Positions 26,601 to 36,242 of a stretch of DNA of 64,000 nucleotides are shown piece after piece (the first letter of the stretch is position 1; every line of letters starts with the position of its first letter). The position numbers and the translations under genes are program-made. Under the pieces are notes generated by a model that was given only the letters and a program-made list of their open reading frames with translations, was not told the DNA's origin and made no database searches. Where the stretch lies: NCBI RefSeq assembly GCF_037975245.1, contig NC_092579.1, positions 5,827,001 to 5,891,000 on the forward strand. The letters are read 5' to 3'. The stretch comes from Apostichopus japonicus (Eukaryota; Echinodermata; Holothuroidea; Aspidochirotida; Stichopodidae).

Positions 26601-29600
26601 TTGCTATGGAAACAAGAAGAAATGACCGACTCTATATACATATATATATGCATGTTATTTCGAACCTCGTGATGCGGTACTTTTAAGTTTGTAAACACGC
26701 TTTACGGATGCTAAATCACGTACTGAAGCATTTAATGGTGTCAAAATAGCCCAAAAGTTCGATATGAATAATTCGTGAGCTAATGATAAGGTCAATGCCA
26801 ACTTGCAAGGAAATACATTTAGGCAAGTAGAAGAACACTTTAAACACCTCTGTAGGACTCATCTTCAACTGTTGGTCAACTATCCTCTTGAAAAATAAAA
26901 GAGAATTCACTTCGCAGAAGCATAGGCCTACTCATTTGCATTGTGGGAATTGATTTCACATAGTTACGGACAAATCATACGACTCTTGTAATTTTCAGTG
27001 ACCTTGTTGTAGTTCGCTGTTTTGCAGAATATTTCAATTTGACAATTCCGAAAATATGATATTTACAGAGAAACAAAAGGACTGACATATCCTATTGGAT
27101 TCATGCACACTACTTCTGCGATATGGTTAAGCCTGTGCAGAATGTCTTTGTTCAAATTAAAACGCATCCACTAGTTCTTTCGTTGTTGCGTTGGTGCGTT
27201 CGTTCCTTCGTGCATTTAGCTATACACCCAATCCCAAGGGATCGGTTACAGAGTGGGAAGTCCTGGGTCAGGAAAGAGATAGGGTTCCTTTATAATGGAC
27301 TCTAGGAAGTATGGTTTAATTCTTCCCCTGCTAAATGTTATAATATCCCCCGATTGAACGTTTTCGCCCATCCACCCCCTCCCCTTCCCACTTCCAGCCT
27401 CCTTTGTGTTTCCTCTCAAATTGTTTCAGTGATGACAATATGGTGACGTCATAGAGTGACTACTATACTACGGAAGCCCTTACCTGCCGTTGAGCTTTGT
27501 AATAATCAGGATCAAACATGAGTGTTCCTCCGCTGGACAAATGACCGAGAGGAATGTAGGTGGTCTTTTCTTTAGCAGCTCTTTAAGAGAAGAAAAACAA
27601 ACAAACAAAAAAAACAATAAAAGAAAATAGAAATTAAAACAAAAAAAAAGAGATAGAATAGGAAAGAAGTAACATTCATGTTGTAAAATAATATTAAGAC
27701 TCATGCTTTTCTGTTTATTTTTAAAACAAATATAAAAACAAAAATGGCGAAGACGGTTTATAGCATAGGTATATAACTGACCTGTTCTTACTTTACATGT
27801 AAGAATTGTGGGATTTAGCACATTCATGTTACGTAAAGCATCTACGAAATGACATATATATCAGCGTGTTGACATGTGAACTGCAACACAACTACTTAGC
27901 AACTTTGATCATTTTGTCACGATAACACTTAATTGTTACTTGTAAACTACAGTATTATTATCTTTGTTGGCGTGTTGCCAAGGTTAGAGTCACACGTACA
28001 GCATCATAACAATTTAACATGTGTGTTTCATCAAGTTGTCTTGAATATGTTATAGTACGAATGCCCATTAGTGCCAAACAAAAAATATTGTTACTTCGTA
28101 ATTACGAATTGTTATTTTGTAGATGCGAATTAATAATTCGTAATTACGAATTAATAATTACGAATAAATGATTCGTAATAACGAAATAATAATTAGTTAT
28201 TACGAATTAATTAATCGAAATTACGAAATAATAATTCGTTATTACGAAATAATAATTCGTAATTACGATGTTAACATATATTTGTGTTCGGCAGTAATGG
28301 GCTTACGTGTTATTGTGTATTTGAGAAGTTGATGTCATAGTAACATAACATTATTTTTACCTTTAGTATATACCTTCAGTGCCACGGCAAATAATAGTAT
28401 TGCGTTGGGAAAATAGTGCATAATTGCACATCTGTGTGTCTGTCTGTCTATCTGTCTATCTGTCTGTCTGTCTGTTTGTCTGTCTGTTTGTCTGTACGTG
28501 TATCTTACATTTTATAATCAGACCAACAACTAGAGCTTTTCACTTACTTCAACAAACTCCAGAGACATAATTTCACACAGATTTTTACAATCCTGACTGC
28601 TCGACGAAATCTTTCCAAAGCAACTGCTCTCTGTGTCCAAGAAAATTTGCATAATAGTCACGTGTGTGAGGAGGTATATTGTCCCACTGTACACAAACTT
28701 TGAAGTATCACTTTCCTGTTAATTCTGGAAGTTTCTGAAATTTTTTTTAAGTTTCAAACCATAAGGGAGTTTAATAAACTGTATGGGAACAAACATAACT
28801 TTATTTTTCAAGGAACTTCATGATTTCCAGAAATTATGGGGAAAATACATATTTCTCAGCTATTATTTTGATTACTGATATTTTGTAGGTTGTTGTGCTA
28901 CAATTCTTCCACCACAATATGCATCTTAAAAGATCGTTGTAATCGCATCAATGAATTGGTAAAGTTCAAATGCATTTCTCGGAATTCCCAAATAAGTAAC
29001 AGTATGGTGATGTATGTCAATCTGGCTTAGCAGTGCATATTTATATGTTAATTTGATTTAGCTTCAGTAAGTTCAGATGAAGAAGAAATAGAAGAAATAG
29101 GTCAATTATATCTGATTTCTTGTTTCTGTAAAGGTTCAACCCCTCTTTTTTATCGGGGGGGGGGCATGAGGAGGGTAATAATTCTGGAATGGATGGAAAT
29201 AAAATAAGACACTGCATTTCAACCTGCGTTGAACATATAAATCTCATTGGCCTACTTGTTGTTTAAACATGTTGATCTCATTCATCTAAATGGCCCTTTA
29301 AAGGCACTGTACATTTGAATCCCTCTTTTTCATCATAATCACCTTCTGTTTCTGTTTTTCAATGACGAGCTGAAAGTCACGTGCCATAGACTCCCCTCGG
29401 CGGGTGTTTCTCCTCGACCGGTTATCCATTATCTGTTCGCCTATGACGTCATCACCCAAAGCGATAGACTGTCGTCTGCTTCGATAGAAAGGCACTGCGA
29501 GCGATGACCGCCTTTTTCTCGCCAATTCGCGGGGCGTAGCTTCGACGCCTTCATGCGTTAACAGAGAACCTCGTCTCAACGACTTCCGATGTTGATACGA

Positions 29601-30434
29601 TCTCATATCAGGTGAATCAAGATCGTCGCTCGTATCGAAATGCCCAGTTTGGACAGAATGTGCGATCATTTTTGATAAAATTACAGAATTTCGCCTGTCC
29701 TTTTTTGCCTTTAACTCTGCATCGTTTGAAAAGTTCGAGTACTTCTCCGATCTCCTTGTTTGCAAAGTACCTGTCTGAATGTTGCCTTCGCTATGAAATT
29801 TTCGTCTCGATTTTACGAGAACTGCCTCGGATTTGACAATTGTCTGTTTTTCATTTAGTTTTAGAGGTAATTGTTTGCCCGTAGTCAGAATGACAGTATT
29901 TTTTCCCTGTCTTTGTTCGAATCGTCTAAAACCTCGCGGATGATCAAGTACTTCCTTTTGATCTGTTACAGTGCAAAGTACACCGGTGGGAATTGTTAAT
30001 ATGCTCCCTTTAGCAATTTTGACCTTTCTGGCGTTCCTTATCTCCTTTATCCGTTTCTGCAGTTCTGATAGAGAATCCAGTGATGACGTATGAGATGCGA
30101 TTGAGATCGCATCAGAATTGTCTTCTTCTTCTTCTTCTTCTTCTTCTTCTTCTGTATCGCTGCCAGGTTGACCAGATATGCGCGCAATATTTGCTGACAT
30201 TTTGGTTGATTTTCGTGGTTGATCGCGAGAATGAAAAAACAGTCTATTTTCATTGGGAATATTTTGATGACGTTGAAATGAAGTAGAAGGCCGTCTTTTA
30301 TTAACGATAATCGAATATCGCCTTCGATGACCAGTCGTTTTATTTAACGGACTATCGTCAGTGGATGTATTTCCCATCTTGTCTTCAAAACGTTCCCAGC
30401 CGGGCATGTCATTTTCATCGCAGTTACCTTCCAT
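5239..30434 (-). CDS. CNBD2-like: CNBD2-like protein with two cyclic-nucleotide-binding domains, 17 exons, 940 aa
   Basis: Hand-built model; coding exons in order: 30434-29343, 28630-28548, 27580-27484, 26603-26529, 25263-25175, 24680-24607, 22802-22720, 21514-21431, 19991-19840, 18687-18627, 13881-13776, 12995-12709, 12239-12143, 11294-11212, 7920-7846, 6030-5896, 5388-5239. Total 2823 nt, all phases agree. Residues 1-364 are basic and disordered with many RRxS sites. Residues 365-391 form an Arg-rich amphipathic helix. The first CNBD (about 466-565) has FGPGRAIVRQG, an FILYGT strand and a phosphate-binding cassette FGELAILNNTRRAST with the usual Glu and Arg, so it may bind cAMP or cGMP. A second, degenerate CNBD (about 590-885) starts with RFLKHWPI and KAGDLLV and is interrupted by about 170 residues. 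CNBD2 (CRIS1) of mammals is linked to sperm function; that role here is inference. Start chosen at MEGNC; an in-frame ATG 60 nt upstream (30494) is possible, but an acceptor-like CTCAG lies between them. Confidence 0.88.
5896..6030 (-). CDS. CNBD2-like: CNBD2-like exon 16
   Basis: Flanked by TTTAACCAG| and GAG|GTTTGT (an uncommon donor), phase 0-0. Encodes GLQDIVYSEQPNLSLVSNGA and ECVMIRKQFYLDEA, the last strands and C-helix of the second CNBD. FGLQDIV stands where FGE(x)nRA would be, so the cassette is lost. Confidence 0.87.
6978..7025. repeat. AT microsatellite
   Basis: (TA)24 in intron 15 of the CNBD2-like gene. Confidence 0.97.
7846..7920 (-). CDS. CNBD2-like: CNBD2-like exon 15
   Basis: Flanked by ATACCACCAG| and TTT|GTGAGT, phase 0-0. 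Encodes ALFVVVQILEKGDVF, which rejoins the second CNBD after the insert. Confidence 0.87.
9388..9728. repeat. long inverted repeat with AAAAG-repeat spacer
   Basis: Arms 9388-9524 and 9601-9728 are about 130 bp, near identical apart from a few substitutions, one 1-bp gap and a 9-bp duplication in the left arm. The spacer (9525-9600) is a pure AAAAG array. A third partial copy of the arm tip (CTTGGTGTATTTATGCTGA) lies at 9357-9375. Intron 14 of the CNBD2-like gene. Confidence 0.92.
9900..10218 (+). pseudogene. hAT transposase C-terminal relic
   Basis: One frame gives YIELACAKTFGASPTVCESS then FSTL, like the A..ERSFS.L block of the hAT dimerisation region. After a frame change it continues with RSMLQQGLGNLSILSFERDF and a Lys/Arg-rich end. 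Frames are shifted and the catalytic part is missing. Ends near CCTGGCTACGGGCCTG (10360-10375), a plausible hAT terminus. Confidence 0.6.
10476..10957. repeat. TTTTC pentanucleotide array, about 96 units
   Basis: Nearly pure (TTTTC)n, about 480 bp, in intron 14 of the CNBD2-like gene. It is the complement of the AAAAG array in the palindrome 900 bp away. It is open in minus-strand frames only because it lacks stops. Confidence 0.97.
11212..11294 (-). CDS. CNBD2-like: CNBD2-like exon 14
   Basis: Flanked by CTTTTTCAG| and GGG|GTAAAA, phase 1 in and 0 out. Starts with an acidic Glu/Asp run, then TFVEQRRTFHSDLDKLEG. Confidence 0.8.
11574..11617. repeat. AT microsatellite
   Basis: (TA)n in intron 13 of the CNBD2-like gene. 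Confidence 0.97.
12143..12239 (-). CDS. CNBD2-like: CNBD2-like exon 13
   Basis: A long T run then TTTAG| in front, donor TTG|GTAAGT, phase 0 in and 1 out. Polar segment of the insert containing SVNFDFTIQEI. Confidence 0.8.
12709..12995 (-). CDS. CNBD2-like: CNBD2-like exon 12, insert in second CNBD
   Basis: Flanked by TTTCACAG| and AAG|GTATAC, phase 1 in and 0 out. 95 codons of Ser/Thr/Arg-rich, probably disordered sequence with another RRRGST kinase motif. The opposite strand is also open here but is a shadow. Confidence 0.83.
13776..13881 (-). CDS. CNBD2-like: CNBD2-like exon 11
   Basis: Flanked by GACAACAG| and TTAG|GTAAGG, phase 0 in and 1 out. Encodes GSCSVLANLKRR, continuing the second CNBD, then a Lys-rich stretch that begins the insert. 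Confidence 0.83.
14409..14480. repeat. GAAC/GAAT tetranucleotide array
   Basis: CGAA units grading into TGAA units, intron 10 of the CNBD2-like gene. Confidence 0.9.
16292..16668. mobile_element. hAT-like miniature element, family B copy 1
   Basis: Ends CAGTGGCGGAGC and GCTCCGCCACTA; flanks TGTAGCTT and TGTAGCAT (7 of 8). About 377 bp with two poly-G runs, in intron 10 of the CNBD2-like gene. Confidence 0.8.
17320..17830. repeat. degenerate tandem repeat of about 200 bp unit
   Basis: The core GCCAAC(T/C)GATG(G/A)TGG.GC followed by TAGATAGTGACGTATAA recurs at about 17335, 17528 and 17776 with similar filler between. The last unit also matches 41350-41450 in reverse. Confidence 0.6.
18170..18460. 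repeat. degenerate GATGTGG/AATGTAGG minisatellite
   Basis: Imperfect units of about 15-17 bp (GATGTGGGGATGATGTGAGAGT type). Open minus-strand frames through it are low-complexity Ser/Thr/Pro/Ile and are not genes. Confidence 0.8.
18627..18687 (-). CDS. CNBD2-like: CNBD2-like exon 10
   Basis: Flanked by TTCCTCAG| and TCG|GTAAGT, phase 2 in and 0 out. Encodes AGDLLVKESVFSPWIYIIKS, the first strands of the second CNBD. Confidence 0.85.
19840..19991 (-). CDS. CNBD2-like: CNBD2-like exon 9
   Basis: Flanked by TTATTTAG| and AA|GTGAGA, phase 0 in and 2 out. Encodes DYEDIFMVSGG (end of first CNBD) and AFFTSLRFLKHWPINVFQNH, the helix that opens the second CNBD. Confidence 0.88.
20114..20452. repeat. 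possible miniature DNA element
   Basis: GGGGCGGCTGAG on the left and CTCAGCCACTGCC on the right are imperfect inverted repeats around poly-C/poly-G-rich filler. No clear target duplication. Confidence 0.35.
21431..21514 (-). CDS. CNBD2-like: CNBD2-like exon 8, phosphate-binding cassette
   Basis: Flanked by GTTTTAG| and CAA|GTGAGT, phase 0-0. Encodes ELAILNNTRRASTVL; with FG from exon 7 it gives the signature in which the Glu (532) and an Arg (541, in RAS) normally hold the ribose and phosphate of cAMP or cGMP. Confidence 0.92.
22720..22802 (-). CDS. CNBD2-like: CNBD2-like exon 7
   Basis: Flanked by TTCTTCTAG| and GGA|GTAAGT, phase 1 in and 0 out. Encodes VVSVLNMADGKKTPQAVAYL then NRGDSFG, the strand that enters the phosphate-binding cassette. 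Confidence 0.9.
23225..23470. repeat. GCATGCATGTGATCAAGGCG minisatellite inside a SINE relic
   Basis: About ten units of 18-20 bp from 23262 to 23470. The preceding CTTAACCCCACTG and ATCGAGACTATAAC match the SINE body, so the array starts exactly where the SINE would have GTGTGATCATC. Confidence 0.85.
23571..23715 (-). repeat. decayed relative of the U2-headed SINE
   Basis: Shares CCTGGGCACGAA, CCCAGTCCC, CATCGAGACTGTAAGC and the GTGTGATTATG block in the same order as 39763-39895. The U2 part is eroded to a trace (GATATTGTAACTATTCCC). Confidence 0.6.
23860..23990. repeat. further SINE-body-like stretch
   Basis: ATCAACCCCATTT, CATCTAGACTTTAACCG and AGTGTTACGTCA repeat the order of motifs in 23571-23715 with more changes. 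Weak on its own. Confidence 0.4.
24420..24585. repeat. TATG/TATA-rich simple sequence
   Basis: Degenerate TGTATGTAT and ATATATAT, next to exon 6 of the CNBD2-like gene. Confidence 0.8.
24607..24680 (-). CDS. CNBD2-like: CNBD2-like exon 6, start of first CNBD
   Basis: Flanked by TTCCACAG| and ACGT|GTAAGT, phase 2 in and 1 out. Encodes FGPGRAIVRQGHPPTTFYFI followed by LYGT, the first strands of a cyclic-nucleotide-binding beta roll. Confidence 0.9.
25175..25263 (-). CDS. CNBD2-like: CNBD2-like exon 5
   Basis: Flanked by CCACAG| and GA|GTGAGC, phase 0 in and 2 out. Encodes RNIRAFATYPIRMQVKLCRV and GWLE, leading into the beta roll. An internal GTAAAA at 25206 is ignored because reading through keeps both the frame and the family sequence. 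Confidence 0.85.
26529..26603 (-). CDS. CNBD2-like: CNBD2-like exon 4
   Basis: Flanked by CCATAG| and TAC|GTAAGT, phase 0-0. Encodes RLSDEAKLILQKHPTERTEK, matching the IL..HP.ERT segment known before the CNBD in this family. Confidence 0.85.
27484..27580 (-). CDS. CNBD2-like: CNBD2-like exon 3
   Basis: Flanked by TTAAAG| and CAG|GTAAGG, phase 2 in and 0 out. Encodes KTTYIPLGHLSSGGTLMFDP and then DYYKAQRQ, the linker ahead of the first CNBD. Confidence 0.85.
28063..28302. mobile_element. MITE-like element of TAATTCGTAATTACGAATTA units
   Basis: Inverted ends GCCCATTAGTGCC and GGCAGTAATGGGC enclose about 170 bp made of TTCGTAATTACGAA-type palindromes. 240 bp, in intron 2 of the CNBD2-like gene just past exon 3. 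Superfamily undetermined. Confidence 0.7.
28431..28500. repeat. TCTG tetranucleotide array
   Basis: (TGTC)n with TATC and TTTG variants, in intron 2 of the CNBD2-like gene, directly after exon 2. Confidence 0.93.
28548..28630 (-). CDS. CNBD2-like: CNBD2-like exon 2
   Basis: Flanked by ACACAG| and AA|GTAAGT, phase 0 in and 2 out. Encodes RAVALERFRRAVRIVKICVK, an amphipathic basic helix like the one before the first CNBD in CNBD2 relatives. Confidence 0.82.
29343..30434 (-). CDS. CNBD2-like: CNBD2-like exon 1 (residues 1-364)
   Basis: First coding exon; the donor is AAG|GTGATT, phase 0. It encodes a basic, Ser-rich region with a Glu run at about residues 95-104 from a GAA repeat (30119-30152). 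RRx(S/T) motifs, the protein kinase A consensus, fall at S41, S50, S250, S290, S311, S323 and T344. The open frame runs 14 codons past the donor before a stop, so without splicing it would look like a separate 398-residue protein. Confidence 0.82.
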
Positions 30435-30951
30435 AATTAGGTGTTTAATAATCCCTACTTTCTGAGAAGAGGTGAAATAACAAAAAAATGACATGGTGAA
30501 AATGTAGTGAGCTAAAATAAGTAAAGAATATTAATTGAATAAATCACTTACATCATTCTGACAAATATCCTATTGTTAAAAAATTCAGATTTCCCCACTG
30601 ATTTCGTTGGATCTTGCCTGATGTAGTCAAGCTACTTAAATGGATAGATCAGGTGAAAAATATATTTTTGGCTAATCAGAGAGGCATATTCTATGAATCT
30701 TTTTTATTATATTTTTAATTTTACATTCAATTCCTGCCCAGCGTCGTCGAGATAACAGCATTAGAAGTTGAAACGTTTTCTACCAAACGTGAATATGAAT
30801 GATACCGTAGGAATCTCATAGAAGCACATTCACAATTTTTCATGTTTTCTTCAAAGTTTAGGATTGCGTGGGGGGGGGGGGTGCTAGAGCCAAAACTGAT
30901 CTCATTAAGACATCGCATTATCAGTTAACCATAACATGCCTTGATCCGGGC

Positions 30952-31439
30952 GCATTTACACTTAGCTCTGATCCTCCCTGTGCACGGCGAGTGCTTAAGC
31001 GGAAGCGGCTTCCAGACGTATTGCGAAAGAGCAGCTCACGAGCATGCGCACTAAATGTATAAAACTTGTCTGATCTTCGACGAACGTAAACACAAACACA
31101 TGTGTAGGTTGTGTTATCATAATAAAGAATGTCGTTGTGTAGTGTATACAATCGAATCAGCACATCACATGTACTGCGAGAGAGAAAGCTAGGCCTTGCC
31201 TAAGAATTCTACATCTTGACTCCAACATTAAGATCTCGGGTCACCGTTGATCCTAGAGCATTTACACTACAAAGCCTGATCTCTTGCTCGGGATATGATC
31301 CTCCCCCCCCCCCCTCCTTGCCAAGAACAAAATCGGAGTATCGGATCCGGATCTGATCTGCATTTACAATTCAACCCTTGATCTTGAGCAGAGGATCTGA
31401 TCCTGAGCAGGGGATCAGATCCGACTCAAGTGTAAAAGC
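30952..31439. repeat. element with GCATTTACACTT inverted ends
   Basis: GCATTTACACTT on the left and AAGTGTAAAAGC on the right. Inner copies of GCATTTACA at 31258 and about 31360 and several TGATCC/GGATCA motifs suggest a multi-part non-autonomous element. It lies about 500 bp upstream of the CNBD2-like start. Confidence 0.5.
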
Positions 31440-32266
31440 AATCTTAGGCTGATTTTAGTCGACTATTTGTGTTCTAATCGCAAAGTTCAATGTTGTGATT
31501 ATTTAGCAAATGAATGAAAAAAAGCCAGATTACCTTTCTTCAATGGAACTTTGTAGAATTCTTTCAAGACTTTGTATACAAGATATCGTATTTCGTTATA
31601 GGTATAGTTATCACATATAGGCATAATTCGGATTTGAAACTATAGTAAAATGTCCGCCAAAAGCGAAATGCAGATTTAACTCTTAAAACTTAAACATCCT
31701 GCATGCTATGAATGTACGATCGTGTTGCGTCGCAAATGTTAGTAGTTTATAACTATAGCAGTTAACACATTTCATATACAAAGAGGTGGATTTTTTTCTT
31801 TGAGACGAAAATGTCAAGAAAATGTGATCAGTTATTTATGTTTCATAATTAACCTCATTTATTAGATCGCTTCAGATGATTATGTCAATGATTGGCTTAC
31901 ATACTTTATCAATTTAACACTTTAAAGTAAACTTCTCGTGAAATATTTACGATGATATAAAGAAGGTCGTTTTGACAATTATGTTTGGCAAAACTCTATA
32001 TTTACGTGAATATAAAAATAAATACTTACGGACACGTGTAGCAGGAAAATTAGGTTAAACAACAGAAAACATGAAATGCTGGGCTAATATACATGACAAT
32101 GATGGACCATTCCCGATAAAAAGAGGTTTGGATAAAACAAAACAAAATACTAGATATCAATGTTATTCGTCTATCTTGACTTAATGTCAGTTATTTTGCG
32201 GGCGAAAAAGAAACACAGAGATTATTGATTTCCCTTTATCATTTGCGATTGTTTTGTGACCAAATT

Positions 32267-32416
<150 letters not shown>

Positions 32417-32763
32417 CTATATGATGAAAACTTTATAGAATACACCCAAATCAGTCCAAAAGCTGCTTGAATCTTCTTTTCACAAATTTTCTATGAATGT
32501 ACATACATTTTTTAGGACTTCTTACACCAAGATATCTTTGTAAGTTTTAAAGCCGTCAGTCTTACAGTTAACACATACTAATGGTGTTTGTGAGCAGGAG
32601 GTTAAAAGGCGCTGTAAAAGTACGTCATGATGTTTATGAGAGATGCATACATTTTCTGGTATATAGGTAAAAGTTTATGTTGAGATTCCTTTAATATACA
32701 CAAATATTATGCCAATCAGGTATTAATTTACATTATGGATACATTGTTCTTAGAAGATGAATG

Positions 32764-33107
32764 CAGTGGCGTATAGAAACGGTTTACATAGGCCTCGCCT
32801 TAAAAGCAGAGCTGGGGACATGCAACGTTACTTCATCTAACAATACATAATTGCACTTGACACAAGGCAAAACAAATTCACAGTATTGAAAAATAAACAG
32901 GCAACCATGATAATTCTGGTATTGAACTCAACCAGGCTAACAAGACTAAGCATATTGTTACTCATTCAACTAATCATGAAAGAAAGCATATCTGCAGTTT
33001 GTTGTCCTATTTGGCTCAAACTTTCGAAATTAAACCCTTGTAAGCCCCTGGGCATTTGGGCGGCCTGGTTCAATGAACCGCCTGATTATCATTTTGCTAC
33101 GCCTCTG
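32764..33107. mobile_element. hAT-like miniature element, diverged
   Basis: Ends CAGTGGCGTA and TACGCCTCTG are inverted repeats (9 of 10). The expected 8-bp duplication is not recognisable. Related to family A only at the ends. Confidence 0.5.
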
Positions 33108-36100
33108 ACGACATAGCCATATCTTTCAGAACACCATCCTATTATGTGGTACAGGAACCTGTTGGCCTCCCATATTTAAACACTTTTTCTGTTTTGGAGT
33201 TTACATCCTCTGTCAATGGAAATCCAAAGCACGCATATACAACAAAGATACTACCCAGCGCACTGCGAAATTGTTGTAAAAAAGAACTGTGAAAATGTGT
33301 CTTTCAACAAATTTAAAGACTCATGCAGTGTTTTCCCCTCTAAGTTTGCAAATACGTTTAAGCATGTAGCTGCATGCTTTAAGAAATACAATTTGTTTTC
33401 TCAAGAAATGATATCAACATATTAGTTCAAAGATTGTCTGTTAGTGTTAGACAAAATGGCCGAGATAAACGTCATAAATAAAAAAAAAACATTATCGTTA
33501 ATGAGAGAAGCAATTATCTTACACACCCGAGGTGCCAATGAATTATTTGCGATTCTCCAACCTTATAGGAGGAAAGAAGCAGCATCTCCTAAAGAGACAA
33601 TCTCCATATATTTCTCCTTGGTTATTTTATTTATTTATTTTCTCTCTCAACCTCTCCATCTTTCCCTTCTTTTCTCTAAATCATAGCCCACCAATTAATT
33701 GTGGAAGAGACGTTCCCCGCAGTGTTCAGAGTACATATCAAATGACATAATAAACATTTAAACAAGAATGTTCATTCTACTCAGACAACATAAGTGTGAC
33801 ATTCGTATAGTATCCTGATTGATTCGTCCTGGCTTTCATTTCAACGTTCAGAGAATGTACTCTTGGGAAATATATTGGGGACCGCTTTTTATCTTTGATA
33901 TGAAGTTAGTGACGGAAACTTCATTATAGTCATTTTGATTGTCAAATTACCAAAACAAAATGGAAATGTGAGGCCTAGTATTACACCTACTCTTGACCCC
34001 AAATCATTTCTCGTGCACATGGAATTCGCGTCAGGCAGCTCTGTCCATGTGATTCCTTAAAGAACCACTTTTAATCAGAATTATAGTCTTGCTTTGTCAT
34101 ACCCCAAGAAATAAAATTGTAAGTGCTAGACCAGTATTGAACCTACAGAGATTCCATTTTCAAAGATATTCAGCTTTTTGTCGTGTTAATTTCTCTGGTA
34201 TGCTCCTTTAAGGCTAAATTAATGATGACGTCAGCTTCCCGGTATACAGGCCTTAACGTTAATGTTATTTTCGTCTTCATCTTTTATTATAATAATAACT
34301 CAATCAAATGATGTTATTTGAACTTAATATTAAAAACAAAGCACCAATGTAGGACATTGTAACACTAATTGCCCAAGACAAATTTGTACTGGCATTTGTA
34401 AACAAGTTATTGAGAACGTTATTAGTCTTATGTTTTCCATTGACTTATGAAGTTTTGTGTTACATCTGAGGAACTGACATAACTGCTAGTGTGTTATAAC
34501 ACGTGGTCCACATATTTAAATTCATCAACCTCGGATGCTTAAAGGATCCTTCCTCAGAAATGGAAAAGTGGTATAGAAATGCAACCTCGAATGATAGCAG
34601 TTAACGTACTGTAACATATGAAATTTGATTTTTTTGGCTTACGTCGTCCATTTAAAACAAGACCAGGATTTGATATCCTTTATTCTATCAAACACAAGAC
34701 AGTTTTCTACATTATTCGTATTATCAAGTAAAACAACCACTAGGCCTATATATGTGTTTTGCGACATCCGAAAGTGTTTTTTTTTTTTGGACTGAGAAAA
34801 TTGAGGGATATAAGTTTTTTGTTAAATGTGGGTTTGGTGCTCACAACAATTTACCAGTCATGAATTTTTGTACTTATATTTCGCATAATTTCTGCCACTA
34901 AAGTATACATGAAAGAAATTCTTCTGTCATATAATCTTAATTTGTCCTTCTTAGCAGATTGGTAGTGTACGAGTACAACAGCATGACTACACGAGTACAA
35001 GTAGAATTCGAGAGCAAAGGGCGAAAGTTGACAAGTTGAGTACAAAATTCACACTTTCAAATGTCAAATCTTGGCCACTGTAGCATCTACAAAACCAAAC
35101 AATCTTCTGGGAAAGTTTCCTAAATCCTAAATCCTATTTTGGCTCCTGTTTTTTCTTACAGCTTCACACGCCACTGGTAGGTTATAATGATAAAGGTTAA
35201 CATGGACTCTGCAGAGATTACCAATTTATTTTGTTACTGAAGTTGCTTTTTTTTCTCTTCTACTTTTACAGAAGTATGACTAATTTCTACCCCCCCCCCC
35301 CTCCTCTACTTCCCCTTGTGTGGATGTTTGTTTCCAACTCGTTGTCTATGCAAACAAAGTCTTTTTTATGCAAACAAAGGTTTTTTAGAAGGATATAAAT
35401 TAAAATCAGTCACGAGCGAAAACGTGACATTTGCTTCAAAAATTCACCAATCTGATTATTTCCTTTATTTAAATACTGTTGATGAAAACATACTACTAAG
35501 CCTGGAAATCTTACCTTGCTCTGAGAATATATATATGTATATATTTTCTCTCTCTCTATCTCTCTTCAAGTTGCTCTTCATCAAATATACAAAAAAAAAA
35601 AAGTCTGCCGAATTGGCGACGATGATATATTTTAATGATATTTCCTAGTACTGTATTAACGGCAACGGTTATGAAGGGTATGTAGGATCATGGTAGGATG
35701 TACCAACGCACACAAAAATAGCCTCACTAACATTACATTACAAGGAGAACAAAAACTGAGCAAATATTGTGGGCTGGTTACTATAGGGCCGAAGGGAGTC
35801 AATTACGGGGTCATGAATAGGGTACAAGGAGAGAACAAACAGGACTAATTGTGGCATAAAGGCTACTTGGTAAATATATCCGTTCCACTACTACAACCAT
35901 GGATGGAGACTCTTTTGATAGCAAAGATACTTAAAGCTAAACGCTGTATACGGTGCTGAATAAACGTAAACTTAAAGGTGGTGATCGTTGCATCATGTGA
36001 CGTCAGAAATGAATATGCAACACGGTAGATGTCACTTCTGCCGCCGTGTTTTTAAACACTAAAAGGTTTCACGTACAGCACATATTCTGCAATTGCACTC

Positions 36101-36129
36101 TCAAACATAATGTGTCATTTTTTTCTTTC

Positions 36130-36242
36130 TTTCTTGGGAGTCCTTTACCTTGTTAAGCCTGAATTGGCTTTTTAGAGGACTTCCCTCCACATGTATATAT
36201 TTATTACCTGTAGAAAATCAAATAAATCAAAATCAAAATGAA
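36130..36242 (+). repeat. possible retroposon 3' tail
   Basis: A short unique stretch ending in AAATAAATCAAAATCAAAA, as in the 3' ends of LINE-type elements. No reverse transcriptase is seen. Confidence 0.25.

Noticed and set aside
29298-30494. 398-residue single-exon gene
   Set aside because: Treated as exon 1 of the CNBD2-like gene: a donor at 29342 joins in phase to a conserved helix exon; the last 14 codons would be intron.
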